This document shows, piece by piece, positions 53,744 through 63,251 of a stretch of 63,799 nucleotides of DNA. The first letter of the stretch is position 1; the number at the start of each line of letters is the position of its first letter. The stretch spans positions 1 through 63,799 of the forward strand of contig JBGRQA010000032.1 of NCBI GenBank assembly GCA_041725895.1, in the 5' to 3' direction. The translations under genes and the position numbers were made by a program. The notes beneath the pieces were generated by a model. The model did not search any database and had not been told where the DNA came from. It saw only the letters and a program-made list of their open reading frames with translations. This DNA comes from JBGRQA01 sp041725895 (GTDB lineage: Bacteria > Bacteroidota > Bacteroidia > Bacteroidales > Marinifilaceae).

Positions 53744-53849
53744 AATCGTGTTTTATTCATAATCAACAACCAAAAGAAAAACTTCCGGCAAAATCCAAAA
53801 AATCATTCAAACTCCTGCAAAGGCACGCGAAATATTGTTCTTTTTTAGC

Positions 53850-53857
53850 TATTTTTG
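53850..53857 (+). promoter_or_regulatory. promoter -7 box upstream of tamB
   Basis: TATTTTTG, an exact TAnnTTTG match. It lies inside the long reading that begins at 53835, so translation probably starts after about 53865. A consistent start is the ATT at 53883. Confidence 0.5.
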
Positions 53858-53882
53858 TGAGTTATACTTAAAAGGCAAAATT

Positions 53883-56800
53883 ATTAAAAAAATATATAAA
53901 ATATCAATAGGAATTCTTGTGGGTATCATTCTACTACCCATAATTGCCTATATGGTATTTCTAAGCAGCTCGGTTCAGACCTATTTCACTCAAACTATTG
54001 CTGCTAAGTTATCCAAACGAGCCAACACGACAATCCAGATCGAAGGCGTAGACTTCTCCCCCTTTAAAAGCCTCATCCTAAAAGGGGTATACATAGAAGA
54101 CTACCAAAAAGATACATTAATGTATGTGGGAGCCCTAAAGGCCCAAATCGATTCGGCAGACTGGGAGTTTCACAATTTCAACCTCAATGTAAAAAAACTC
54201 TACCTGAAGAAAATTACGCTGGATAAAACTTATTTTCGTTTGTACGAGGATGAAAACACCACTCTAAACATCGACAAGCTCATTGATTCTTTGTCAACCG
54301 GAGGCACTTCGGAATCAGAACAGGAATTTCTATGTACGGTCAATCAGGTGGATATGACTCGTTCCCGTTTCGCCTACTATACCGAAGAGTACAAACCCCA
54401 GAAATTCGGAATGAATTACGACGATATCGATGTTCTCGACATTCAATTGCAAGCCCGCAATATCGTGCTAGAGGGCGATACCCTTAATTTTGACCTGCAA
54501 AAATTAAGCTGCCGCGACAAAAGTGGTTTCATCCTGAAAGAACTCAAAGCCCACAACCGGATCACCAACCGTCAATGGTCGATGACCAATGTTAGCATAC
54601 TAACGCCCTACAGTAAGGCCTATGCCAAACACATCAATTTCAACTACATCTCAGGCGAAGGGTACTGGAAGAATTTCACCAAAAAGATGAAGCTGGATTT
54701 CGTGTTTAAAACATCACGTATCAGTTTGCTGGACATTGCCTACTTTAACGATGAATTGTACGGGTTTCAGGAAACAGGTTACTTTTCTGGTAGAGTACAT
54801 GGTACCGTTGTTGATTTAAAAGGGAAAAATATTGACATCCAATACGGAGATAACACGCATATCAAGGGACAGTTCTACATGAACGGACTGCCCTATTTGA
54901 GAAATGCCTACCTTGAAGCCAATTTTAAAGAATTTACGACCTCGATTCCTGATATAGAAAAAGTGTACATTCCCGGCTATGAGAAGGGACGAATTGCCAT
55001 TCCTCAAAAATTTGACAACCTGGGATTAATTCGGTACAAAGGGAAATTCAACGGTTTTATCAACGATTTTGTATTCTATGGGAATTTCAAAACCGATATG
55101 GGGACAATCAAAACCGATATCCTTTTCAAACCCAGTCCCGAAGAAAACAAGTTAAGCTTTAAAGGAGATCTAAAAACCACCGACTTCAACCTGGGTGGTT
55201 TGCTGGACGTGGAAAAAGCCGGTCGCATTACCATGAATGTGGAGGTCAACGGATATACTTCGGATAAAAAGCTAAGAGGCAAGCTTCGAGGAATGGTGAA
55301 TCAATTGGAATTTTACAATTATGATTACATCAACCTGGCCCTGGACGGAGATTTCTCAGAAAACAAATTTGATGGAAAAATCTCCCTGCTGGACCCCAAT
55401 ATCGCTTTCGACTTTAGCGGGAAAGTTGATTTCTCTCATAAGGTTCCAACCCTGAACTTTAGCTCTCATTTGAGCAATGCCCAACTCTACCCTCTCCACC
55501 TGAATACCAAAGACAGCCTGGCTCAATTGTCCCTATCGCTGAATGCCAATTTTACCGGTAGTGGTTTGGATGATGCCAACGGGGTAATTGAGGTAAACAA
55601 TACCCATTACCGTAACAACAGAGGTGAATTTAAACTGAAGAAAATCGTATTGAACTCCAATACGACCCCTCATTACAAAAATGTTATCTTCTCGTCCGAT
55701 GTTGCCGATGCGGAAGTTAAAGGAAACTACGACGTACGAGAGTTAATCTCCTCTCTTAAAAATATTGTGTTCTACTATCTTCCGGCCTATGCCACCAATA
55801 AGGAATACACCAAACTGGATACCACCAACAAATTTGACTTTAAGGTTGACCTGAAAGAGACTCAGGCGCTAACAGATGTTCTGTATCCCGAACTGGAAAT
55901 TGCCGCTAATTCAACAATATCCGGAAAAGTGAATGCCCAAAACCACATCCTGGAGATAAATGCCTATGCCCCGGATATCGTTTGGATGGGAAAAACATTG
56001 GATGGTCTGCAATTCAACCTGAAAACCAACAATGAAAAATTAATCGCAAAAGGAAGAACCAACAAACTGAAGTTTTCCGATAGTTTCAGGATATACAACC
56101 TATCCCACAAACTTGAAGCCGGAAACAACAATTTAAAATACAACCTGCTTTGGAACAACTGGGACGAAGTTACCTATAGCGGTTACCTTGCTGCAGAGAG
56201 TAAAATCAGCAGAAAGAATCCTGAGGCCAATCCTCTGACCGAAATCCAACTTTTGCCCAGTACGATAATTATGGCTGATAGTATCTGGAACATTCAGCCC
56301 TCGAAAATTACAATTGACAGCACCAGCTTTGCCATTGATAATTTCAAAATCCAACGCAACAAACAATTCTTTGGCCTCGACGGTGTGATTTCGGAACAGA
56401 AATCGGACAGCTTAACCTTTCAATTCGAAGAAATAACTCTCAGCGACCTGAATTCGATACTAGGCAGCAAAGGGATAGCTCTGAACGGAAAACTACGGGG
56501 CTATTTGCAAATAGCCGATTTTTACCACGACCGCCTGTCCAGTTCAAATCTGGTTGTGGAGGAATTGGTATTCAACAGGGATACCCTGGGCAATCTATAC
56601 CTGATGAGTGACTGGGACAAGATCAACCAGAAACTATTTGTTTCCTCCTTCACCCATCACAAGGGACGAAAAGAAATCAACCTGTTTGGTGATTACTTCC
56701 CGCAAAAGGATTCACTTGATTTTCGATTGGATATCAACCAGTTTCGACTCCCTCTCTTGCAAAGCTACTTGCAGGAAAACATCTCGGAACTATCAGGATA

Positions 56801-58328
56801 CACTTCCGGACACATCAATCTTACCGGAACCACATCCACCCCTCAGATGGAAGGGAAACTCCACCTCGACAATGCCGGGTTTACGGTGAACGAATTGCAG
56901 ACTCATTACCAATGCAACGACAGTATTACACTAACGCCAACCCAGGTTCGGTTCGAACAAATGCAGCTATTCGATACCAAAGGGCACAAAGCCTCTTTGG
57001 ATGGTTTTATCCAGCATGACAATTTTGATAAACTTCAATTGGATCTGGCTTTAAATGCGGTAAATTTTCAGGTACTCAACACCAAAATCACCGACAATGA
57101 GATGCTGTATGGGAAGGCCTATATTACCGGAATTACTCATATCAGCGGAAAACCTGAAGATCTGAATATTGAGATCACTGCCAAAACAGAAAAAGACACC
57201 AAGATCTATATCCCACTGAATTCCAGTTCTGATATTCAGGAAAGTAATTTTATCACCTTTGTGAACAAACACAGCACCAGTACCTACCAAAAAAAGGAGG
57301 ACTACCAGATAAATCTTTCCGGCATACGGATGAATTGTGATTTTGACATTACGCCGGATGCAGATGTCCAAATCATTTTCGACTCCAGAATCGGAGATAT
57401 TCTCCGGGCCAAAGGAAATGGGAACCTAAACCTTCAGATTGATACCAAAGGGGATTTTAAAATCTTTGGAGGCTATACCATCGAAAATGGAAGCTACCTT
57501 TTCACCCTTCAGGACGTAATCAACAAGAAGTTTGATCTGGAAAACGGGGGAACCATCAAATGGAATGGAGATCCATACAACGCACGGGTCAACATTAATG
57601 CATTGTACAAGGTTAGAACCTCCCTGTACGATTTAGGGCTCAACATTCCGGATGTGGATGTTACCAAAAAAGTACCGGTGCAATGTAAAATGAACCTAAG
57701 CAATCGTTTAACGAATCCAAACATCCGGTTCAGCATTGAATTCCCCACTCTTGACCAGCAAACCCAAAACATTGTAGAGGGCCTTTTCGCCAGTGAGGAT
57801 GAAGTGAACAAGCAAATCCTTTCACTTTTGGTATTGAATCGATTCTACACACCGGAATACGTACGGGCAACAGACCAGGATTTTGAGAATAAAAATTCAA
57901 GCTATGCAGTTGGAGTTACAACTAGTGAGTTGCTCTCCAACCAATTAAGTAACTGGCTGAGTCAGATCAGCAACGATTTCGATATTGGTGTTAGCTACCG
58001 GCCCGGTGATGAACTTACCAGCGATGAAATTGAGGTGGCCCTTTCCACCCAGATCTTTAACGACAAGGTAACCATCAACGGGAACGTAGGAACCCGCTCG
58101 AACCAGGAGCGCGACAATGACTTTATCGGAGACTTCGACGTGAATGTGAAATTGGATAAAAAGGGGAAACTTCAGTTCAAGGCCTTCACTCGCTCCAACG
58201 AGAAATTGCTTTACGAAGACAAGAGAAATACGCAGGGAATTGGGATTTTCTACCGGGAAGATTTCGATAGTTTCTCCCAATTACTGAAAAAATACTTAAA
58301 TTTTCTTCGCAAGAAAGACCACAAATAA
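53883..58328 (+). CDS. tamB: TamB-like translocation/assembly module protein
   Basis: A 1481-residue protein (from the proposed start). It has one N-terminal membrane helix (ISIGILVGIILLPIIAYMVF), an AsmA-like start (NTTIQIEGVDFSPFKSLILKGVYI), a very long beta-taco body of repeated strands, and the C-terminal TamB/DUF490 domain (DFKIFGGYTIENGSYLFTL). It is an inner-membrane-anchored protein that bridges to the outer membrane and takes part in lipid or barrel-protein transport. There is no ATG before residue 39 of the longest reading; the ATT at 53883 gives MKKIYKISIGILVG, a classic start. No TamA gene is adjacent. Divergent from tsaD. Confidence 0.85.
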   Translation: MKKIYKISIGILVGIILLPIIAYMVFLSSSVQTYFTQTIAAKLSKRANTTIQIEGVDFSPFKSLILKGVYIEDYQKDTLMYVGALKAQIDSADWEFHNFNLNVKKLYLKKITLDKTYFRLYEDENTTLNIDKLIDSLSTGGTSESEQEFLCTVNQVDMTRSRFAYYTEEYKPQKFGMNYDDIDVLDIQLQARNIVLEGDTLNFDLQKLSCRDKSGFILKELKAHNRITNRQWSMTNVSILTPYSKAYAKHINFNYISGEGYWKNFTKKMKLDFVFKTSRISLLDIAYFNDELYGFQETGYFSGRVHGTVVDLKGKNIDIQYGDNTHIKGQFYMNGLPYLRNAYLEANFKEFTTSIPDIEKVYIPGYEKGRIAIPQKFDNLGLIRYKGKFNGFINDFVFYGNFKTDMGTIKTDILFKPSPEENKLSFKGDLKTTDFNLGGLLDVEKAGRITMNVEVNGYTSDKKLRGKLRGMVNQLEFYNYDYINLALDGDFSENKFDGKISLLDPNIAFDFSGKVDFSHKVPTLNFSSHLSNAQLYPLHLNTKDSLAQLSLSLNANFTGSGLDDANGVIEVNNTHYRNNRGEFKLKKIVLNSNTTPHYKNVIFSSDVADAEVKGNYDVRELISSLKNIVFYYLPAYATNKEYTKLDTTNKFDFKVDLKETQALTDVLYPELEIAANSTISGKVNAQNHILEINAYAPDIVWMGKTLDGLQFNLKTNNEKLIAKGRTNKLKFSDSFRIYNLSHKLEAGNNNLKYNLLWNNWDEVTYSGYLAAESKISRKNPEANPLTEIQLLPSTIIMADSIWNIQPSKITIDSTSFAIDNFKIQRNKQFFGLDGVISEQKSDSLTFQFEEITLSDLNSILGSKGIALNGKLRGYLQIADFYHDRLSSSNLVVEELVFNRDTLGNLYLMSDWDKINQKLFVSSFTHHKGRKEINLFGDYFPQKDSLDFRLDINQFRLPLLQSYLQENISELSGYTSGHINLTGTTSTPQMEGKLHLDNAGFTVNELQTHYQCNDSITLTPTQVRFEQMQLFDTKGHKASLDGFIQHDNFDKLQLDLALNAVNFQVLNTKITDNEMLYGKAYITGITHISGKPEDLNIEITAKTEKDTKIYIPLNSSSDIQESNFITFVNKHSTSTYQKKEDYQINLSGIRMNCDFDITPDADVQIIFDSRIGDILRAKGNGNLNLQIDTKGDFKIFGGYTIENGSYLFTLQDVINKKFDLENGGTIKWNGDPYNARVNINALYKVRTSLYDLGLNIPDVDVTKKVPVQCKMNLSNRLTNPNIRFSIEFPTLDQQTQNIVEGLFASEDEVNKQILSLLVLNRFYTPEYVRATDQDFENKNSSYAVGVTTSELLSNQLSNWLSQISNDFDIGVSYRPGDELTSDEIEVALSTQIFNDKVTINGNVGTRSNQERDNDFIGDFDVNVKLDKKGKLQFKAFTRSNEKLLYEDKRNTQGIGIFYREDFDSFSQLLKKYLNFLRKKDHK

Positions 58329-58504
58329 TTAAACACTTCATTATTACCTCTTTTGATGATATTAAACATCCAAGAGGAATGTTATTGAGCAGGAGATATT
58401 ATAGATTTTTTTCTTTAATTGACCTCTCGTTAGAATTCTTTAAATTCTTATATTAGACACTCGTTTACAGAATGTATTAATTCAATAATTTAAATAAAAT
58501 TGTT

Positions 58505-59893
58505 ATGTTCACATTAATGATTGTGGTCTTTGTTTTAGGGTATACAGCAATCGCCCTGGAACATCCCCTCAAAGTCGATAAGGCAGCCTCCGCCCTCCTT
58601 ATTGGTGTTTTAACATGGGTTTTCTATGTGATTGGTGGAGTGGATATTTTAAGTTCGGGAGCCAGCCGGGCCTGGAACGAATACCTGGCCGTTCATCCGG
58701 GTGCCGACTCTCATCATGGAATGCTGGATTTTATTACCCATCATGAGGTATTCCACCATTTAGCCGAAATTTCATCCATTCTGTTCTTCCTTTTGGGTGC
58801 AATGACCATTGTTGAAATCGTGGATCAACACCAGGGATTTAAAATCATCACCGACAAAATTAAAACCACCAACAAAGTAAAATTGTTGTGGATCTTAAGC
58901 ATCCTGACCTTTTTCATGTCAGCTGCTCTGGATAACCTTACCACAACCATCGTACTGGTTGCGTTGATCCGGAAATTGATGGATTCCAAAGAGGATCGCT
59001 GGTTCTTCGCCTCTATGGTTGTACTGGCTGCCAATGCCGGTGGTGCATGGTCTCCTATTGGTGACGTTACTACCATCATGCTTTGGATTGGCGGACAGGT
59101 TACCACCATCAAAATTATTGCCGGGGTAATCCTGCCAAGTTTGGTTTGTATGCTAGTACCTCTAATCCTTGTTTCGTTCTGGATGAAGGGTGACATTACC
59201 CGTCCTCAACTGGAAAATGGTGAAGAAAAAGAATTCACCACTCACAAGGAAAGAGTATTTATTCTTTGTTTGGGAGTATTCTCACTGCTTTTCGTGCCTG
59301 TGTTCAAAACCTTCACTCACCTGCCTCCCTATATGGGAATGCTACTGGGATTAGGTAATATGTGGCTGGTAACCGAAATTATGCACAAGAAAAAAGAAGG
59401 TGAAGACAAGAGAAGACTAACCGTGATTGGTATCCTAAAGAAAGTAGACGTTCCTACCGTACTATTCTTCCTGGGGATTCTTTCGGCTGTTTCCAGCTTG
59501 CAATCAGCAGGACACCTGGATCTGTTGGCAGAATGGTTGGATACTCACTTAGGAAATATCTACCTGATTAACCTTGCGATTGGTGCACTGTCCTCTATCG
59601 TCGACAACGTACCTCTGGTAGCAGGTGCAATGGGTATGTATCCAATTGCAGAGCCTGGTTCAATAGGTTATTTGGCCAACTTTGTACAGGATGGTTTGTT
59701 CTGGGAATTCCTGGCCTACTGTGCCGGTACCGGAGGAAGTATGCTTATTATTGGATCGGCAGCCGGTGTAGCCGCCATGGGTATGGAGAAAATCGATTTT
59801 ATCTGGTATTTGAAAAAAATCACCCTTCTTGCCTTTGTTGGATATTTAGCTGGTGCCGGAGCTTACTACTTGCAAGCCATGTTCTTACACTAG
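58505..59893 (+). CDS. nhaD: NhaD-type Na+/H+ antiporter
   Basis: A 462-residue inner-membrane protein with about 12 transmembrane helices, of the NhaD/ArsB ion-transporter superfamily. Conserved acidic and polar motifs include ALDNLTTTIVLVALIRK (with Asp needed for ion binding), GDVTTIMLWIGGQVTT and SIVDNVPLVAGAMGMYP. NhaD expels Na+ (and Li+) for protons. It is transcribed alone, closed by a hairpin. In a cell with an ion-pumping Rnf it would balance sodium and proton gradients. Confidence 0.93.
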   Translation: MFTLMIVVFVLGYTAIALEHPLKVDKAASALLIGVLTWVFYVIGGVDILSSGASRAWNEYLAVHPGADSHHGMLDFITHHEVFHHLAEISSILFFLLGAMTIVEIVDQHQGFKIITDKIKTTNKVKLLWILSILTFFMSAALDNLTTTIVLVALIRKLMDSKEDRWFFASMVVLAANAGGAWSPIGDVTTIMLWIGGQVTTIKIIAGVILPSLVCMLVPLILVSFWMKGDITRPQLENGEEKEFTTHKERVFILCLGVFSLLFVPVFKTFTHLPPYMGMLLGLGNMWLVTEIMHKKKEGEDKRRLTVIGILKKVDVPTVLFFLGILSAVSSLQSAGHLDLLAEWLDTHLGNIYLINLAIGALSSIVDNVPLVAGAMGMYPIAEPGSIGYLANFVQDGLFWEFLAYCAGTGGSMLIIGSAAGVAAMGMEKIDFIWYLKKITLLAFVGYLAGAGAYYLQAMFLH

Positions 59894-59901
59894 AATAGAA
59901 G

Positions 59902-59927
59902 AAATCCTCCATTCCAATGGGGGATTT
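59902..59927 (+). terminator. nhaD terminator
   Basis: A 12-bp stem with one G-T pair (59902-59913 and 59916-59927), loop of 2, followed by TCTAAAC. It starts 8 bases past the nhaD stop. Confidence 0.65.
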
Positions 59928-59948
59928 TCTAAACAAATATTAATTTAG

Positions 59949-59984
59949 CGAGATATAATATTCCTTATTATATCTCGTTTTTTT
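59949..59984 (+). terminator. second terminator before exbB
   Basis: A perfect 12-bp stem (59949-59960 with 59966-59977, loop of 5), followed by seven T. Together with the hairpin at 59902 it isolates exbB from nhaD, so exbB needs its own promoter within the remaining 33 bases or uses read-through. Confidence 0.85.
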
Positions 59985-60016
59985 ATATGTTGTGATTAAA
60001 CCTCAAAAAGAGTATT

Positions 60017-60736
60017 ATGAATAATTTGTTCCTTTTGCTAACAGCTAACTTAAATACTGCCACGCAGGCAGATACCACTGCTATGTCTGGTATGGACGGA
60101 CAAGCCGGAGAAATTAGCCTGAATTTCATAGACCTGGCCTTTAAGGGTGGATGGATAATGATTCCAATTCTGTTTCTTTCGGCCGTTGCCATGTGGATTT
60201 TTACGGAACGCTACTTTGCGATCCTGAAAGCCTCCAGAGAAGATGCCAACTTTATGAACCGCATTCGCGATTACATTCACGAAGACAAAATGGATTCGGC
60301 TCTTGCTCTTTGCCAGTCCAACGATACTCCCGTGGCCCGAATGATTTCGAAAGGAATTCGCAGAATTGGCCGTCCGCTCAACGATGTGCATGCCGCCATC
60401 GAAAATATTGGAAACCTTGAAGTCTCCAAACTGGAAAAGAATTTGCCAACACTTGCGACTGTTGCCGGTGCCGCTCCTATGATCGGTTTTCTGGGAACGG
60501 TAATGGGGATGATCCAGGCTTTCTACGATATGTCCAATGCAGGAAACAACATTGATGTATCGCTGCTTTCACATGGTATCTACACCGCAATGGTAACTAC
60601 CGTGGCCGGTTTGATTGTTGGGATTATTGCCTACTTTGCCTATAATATCCTGGTAGCAAAAGTGGAAAAAGTTGTCTTCAATATGGAAGCCACTACCACC
60701 GAATTTATGGATCTTTTAAACGAACCTCTTAAGTAG
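60017..60736 (+). CDS. exbB: ExbB/TolQ-type proton channel subunit
   Basis: A 239-residue inner-membrane protein with three transmembrane helices: GGWIMIPILFLSAVAMWIFTER (shown here in part), the TVAGAAPMIGFLGTVMGMIQAF helix and the MVTTVAGLIVGIIAYFAYNI helix. This is the MotA/TolQ/ExbB family. The N-terminal 35 residues are extra and rich in small polar residues. It uses the proton gradient to energise TonB with ExbD and TonB, encoded next. Confidence 0.93.
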   Translation: MNNLFLLLTANLNTATQADTTAMSGMDGQAGEISLNFIDLAFKGGWIMIPILFLSAVAMWIFTERYFAILKASREDANFMNRIRDYIHEDKMDSALALCQSNDTPVARMISKGIRRIGRPLNDVHAAIENIGNLEVSKLEKNLPTLATVAGAAPMIGFLGTVMGMIQAFYDMSNAGNNIDVSLLSHGIYTAMVTTVAGLIVGIIAYFAYNILVAKVEKVVFNMEATTTEFMDLLNEPLK

Positions 60737-60786
60737 TAACGAGTGATCATTTTCAACGAATGGTATAAGTTGCAAAAGAAATTCCT

Positions 60787-61179
60787 ATGGCATTAAAATC
60801 AAGAAATAAAGTTAACGCTAATTTTAGTATGTCTTCCATGACCGATGTGGTGTTTCTGCTCCTCATCTTCTTTATGGTAACCTCAACTCTGATTAGCCCC
60901 AACGCACTAAAATTGTTACTGCCTAAAAGCAATAACCAAACGGCTGCCAATCCCATCACATCGGTTTCAATAGATAAGAGTTACAATTTCTATGTGGAAA
61001 CCATTCCGGTGCCCTACTCCCAATTGGAACTCCGATTGCAGGAAAAACTGGCAGGAAAGGAAGATCCTACCATTTCTCTTCATGTAGACCGGTCGGTTCC
61101 CATGGAGCAGGTGGTAAAAGTGATGAACATCGCAAAAGACAATAAATACAAATTAATTCTGGCAACAACTCCAAACTAG
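60787..61179 (+). CDS. exbD: ExbD/TolR-type proton channel subunit
   Basis: A 130-residue protein with a single N-terminal helix (MTDVVFLLLIFFMVTSTLI) that carries the essential aspartate at position 20. The C-terminal part is the periplasmic domain (DPTISLHVDRSVPMEQVVKVM). It partners ExbB and lies 50 bases after it and 3 bases before tonB. Confidence 0.95.
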   Translation: MALKSRNKVNANFSMSSMTDVVFLLLIFFMVTSTLISPNALKLLLPKSNNQTAANPITSVSIDKSYNFYVETIPVPYSQLELRLQEKLAGKEDPTISLHVDRSVPMEQVVKVMNIAKDNKYKLILATTPN

Positions 61180-61182
61180 AAT

Positions 61183-62139
61183 ATGAGCTTTCTCAAAGAC
61201 AACTACAGAGGATTTATCGGAACCACACTGTTTCATGCAGCATTGTTCCTCCTCCTCTATTTATTGGGTTTCAGCACACCTCTTCCCCTTCCGGAAGAGG
61301 AAGGAATTCTTGTAAACTTTGGGAATAGCAACCAGGGGGCAGGCAGACAGGAACCAGCCCCTCGCCGGAGTTCTCCGGCCAAGGCCAAACCGAAACCGGT
61401 ACCCCCAAAAAAGCAACTGGCGCAAGTTCAACCCGAAAAAAGTTCGCCCAAAGAGAAAGTTCTTACACAAACGCACGAAGAGGCACCCAGTCTTCCTTCG
61501 GCCGAAGAGATAGCAAGAAGAAAAAAGAAGAAGGAGCAGGCCGAAAAACGAAGAAAGGAGCAGCTGGAACGTGAGCGGCAAAGGAAAATTGAAGCCGAGA
61601 AACGGAAACAGGAAGAGTTGCAGCGCAAAAGAGAAGAGGAAGCCGAGCGCCAACGCCTGGCTGAACTGGAACGCCAGCGGAAAGCCGAAGCGGAAAGACA
61701 ACAAAAAATTGCGGCCATCAACAACAAGGCCAAAAATATCTTTGGCAAAGGAAATACCTCCTCCACCAGCCAATCGCAAGGGAAAACCTATACGGGGGGA
61801 AACCAGGGCAAACCAACAGGCTCGGCCAATTCGAATAATTACAATGGCACTGGTTTGGGCTCCAAAGGTGTTTCCTACAGTCTTGCAGGAAGAAATTCCC
61901 TCTCTATTCCCAAACCGGATTACAACTACCAGGAGGGCGGTAAGGTTGTTGTTGAGGTAACCGTTGACCGGAATGGAAAAGTGGTGACTGCACGTCCGGG
62001 AATGCCTGGTTCCACCACCAGCAATTCTCAGCTATTTGCAGCAGCGAAAAAAGCAGCGCTAAAAGCAGTTTTCAATGCAGATTCCAAAGCTGCCGCCTAT
62101 CAAAAAGGAACCATTACCTATCATTTTATGCTGGATTAA
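61183..62139 (+). CDS. tonB: TonB-like energy transducer
   Basis: A 318-residue protein: one N-terminal membrane helix (FIGTTLFHAALFLLLYLLGF), a proline/glutamate/lysine-rich linker that becomes a long coiled-coil of Lys/Glu/Arg (about 100-190), and a small C-terminal domain of TonB type (VVVEVTVDRNGKVVTARPG). The charged coiled coil is unlike the Pro-rich spacer of E. coli TonB and resembles TolA. It sits 3 bases after exbD and completes an ExbBD-TonB operon. Confidence 0.88.
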   Translation: MSFLKDNYRGFIGTTLFHAALFLLLYLLGFSTPLPLPEEEGILVNFGNSNQGAGRQEPAPRRSSPAKAKPKPVPPKKQLAQVQPEKSSPKEKVLTQTHEEAPSLPSAEEIARRKKKKEQAEKRRKEQLERERQRKIEAEKRKQEELQRKREEEAERQRLAELERQRKAEAERQQKIAAINNKAKNIFGKGNTSSTSQSQGKTYTGGNQGKPTGSANSNNYNGTGLGSKGVSYSLAGRNSLSIPKPDYNYQEGGKVVVEVTVDRNGKVVTARPGMPGSTTSNSQLFAAAKKAALKAVFNADSKAAAYQKGTITYHFMLD

Positions 62140-62323
62140 ATGGGAAGCTTTTGGCCAATGCTTGTTGGCACCAGGGGCCAATCAATGCATTAGAACAAAA
62201 GAGATTTGGAAAAGATCCTGGTTTTGAGTTCCTGCTTGCAGGCTGATATTGTTATCGACCTTTTTGCCCTCCCTGAAAACATTCCTACTCCTGTAGTCTG
62301 TGCTTCAATGAATCTGCTGCTCC

Positions 62324-62377
62324 GGAACAAGGAACAAGGAACAAGGAACAAGGAACAAGGAACAAGGAACAAGGAAC
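62324..62377. repeat. 7-base tandem repeat directly after the tauE stop
   Basis: Seven perfect copies of GGAACAA (62324-62372), plus a partial copy that runs into the stop codon of the minus-strand gene (TTA at 62378-62380). The repeat count is likely variable (slippage). Confidence 0.95.
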
Positions 62378-63154
62378 TTATTGCAGCCATCCCGCAATCG
62401 CATCGTAAACACCAAGAAACTTTACGGAGGCAAAAACGAGAACACCCATCAAAATGTAACGAACGAATTTCGCTCCCCAACTTACAGCAAAATGAGCGGC
62501 CACATAAGCTCCAATCATATTTCCCACCGCAAGAGTGAAGCCCATCTGGTAATCAATCTGACCGGTATACATGAAAACTCCTAAGGCAAAAGGTGTGTAC
62601 AGCAACACGATGAATACCTTTATGGCATTGGCTTTTACCAGATCGAAACCAGCTCCCAATACCAGTCCGGTTAGCAAAAAGAAGCCAACTCCGGCCTGAA
62701 TAAAACCACCGTAGGCACCAATAAAAAAGAAAATAATGATTTGCAGAATGCTGGGTCTAGAGGCAATCAATCCGGCCTGCCCCTTCACCCAGGCATCCGG
62801 TTTGTAGAGTACGATAAAGAAAAGAACAACCAAAAGTCCTCCGATGGTCTTACGCATCATCTCCTCATCGATATTAACGGCCAACCGGGCACCAATAAGG
62901 GATCCGATGATAGCCGGTAGGGCAAGCCATATCCCTTCCTGAAAGGTAAAAACCTTCTGTTTCTTAAAGCTACTCACCCCTACGATATTTTGCATCAGAA
63001 TGGCAATGCGGTTGGTTCCATTGGCAACATTAGCCGGCAATCCGAGAAACATCAGCAAGGCCAGGCTAATGACAGAGCCACTGCCCGCAAGGGTATTCAA
63101 AAAACCGGCAAAAAAGCCGACCAAAACCACCAAAACGTAAAGGTACCATTCCAT
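62378..63154 (-). CDS. TauE/SafE-family sulfite exporter-like permease
   Basis: A 258-residue inner-membrane protein with about eight hydrophobic segments. The ATG at 63154 gives MEWYLYVLVVLVGFFAGFLN; a longer upstream reading (start 63307) adds 51 residues that run into the repeat region. The family motif GSGSVISLALLMFLGLPANVANGTNR (in part) follows the first helix. It may export sulfite or sulfur oxyanions or anions. It is convergent with tonB and is followed by the 7-base repeat. Confidence 0.88.
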   Translation of the reverse strand: MEWYLYVLVVLVGFFAGFLNTLAGSGSVISLALLMFLGLPANVANGTNRIAILMQNIVGVSSFKKQKVFTFQEGIWLALPAIIGSLIGARLAVNIDEEMMRKTIGGLLVVLFFIVLYKPDAWVKGQAGLIASRPSILQIIIFFFIGAYGGFIQAGVGFFLLTGLVLGAGFDLVKANAIKVFIVLLYTPFALGVFMYTGQIDYQMGFTLAVGNMIGAYVAAHFAVSWGAKFVRYILMGVLVFASVKFLGVYDAIAGWLQ

Positions 63155-63251
63155 ATCTTTGAGTTTTTTTCTTTCAGGGAGCGAAGCTAAAGATAATAAT
63201 TGATAATTTGAATGTTTTAGGATAATCGATTCATATCGACGGCAAAATGAA

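Noticed and set aside
61261..61779. 172-codon reading opposite tonB
   Set aside because: Shadow of the Lys/Glu-rich coiled coil, giving Phe/Leu-rich antisense that mimics a membrane protein.
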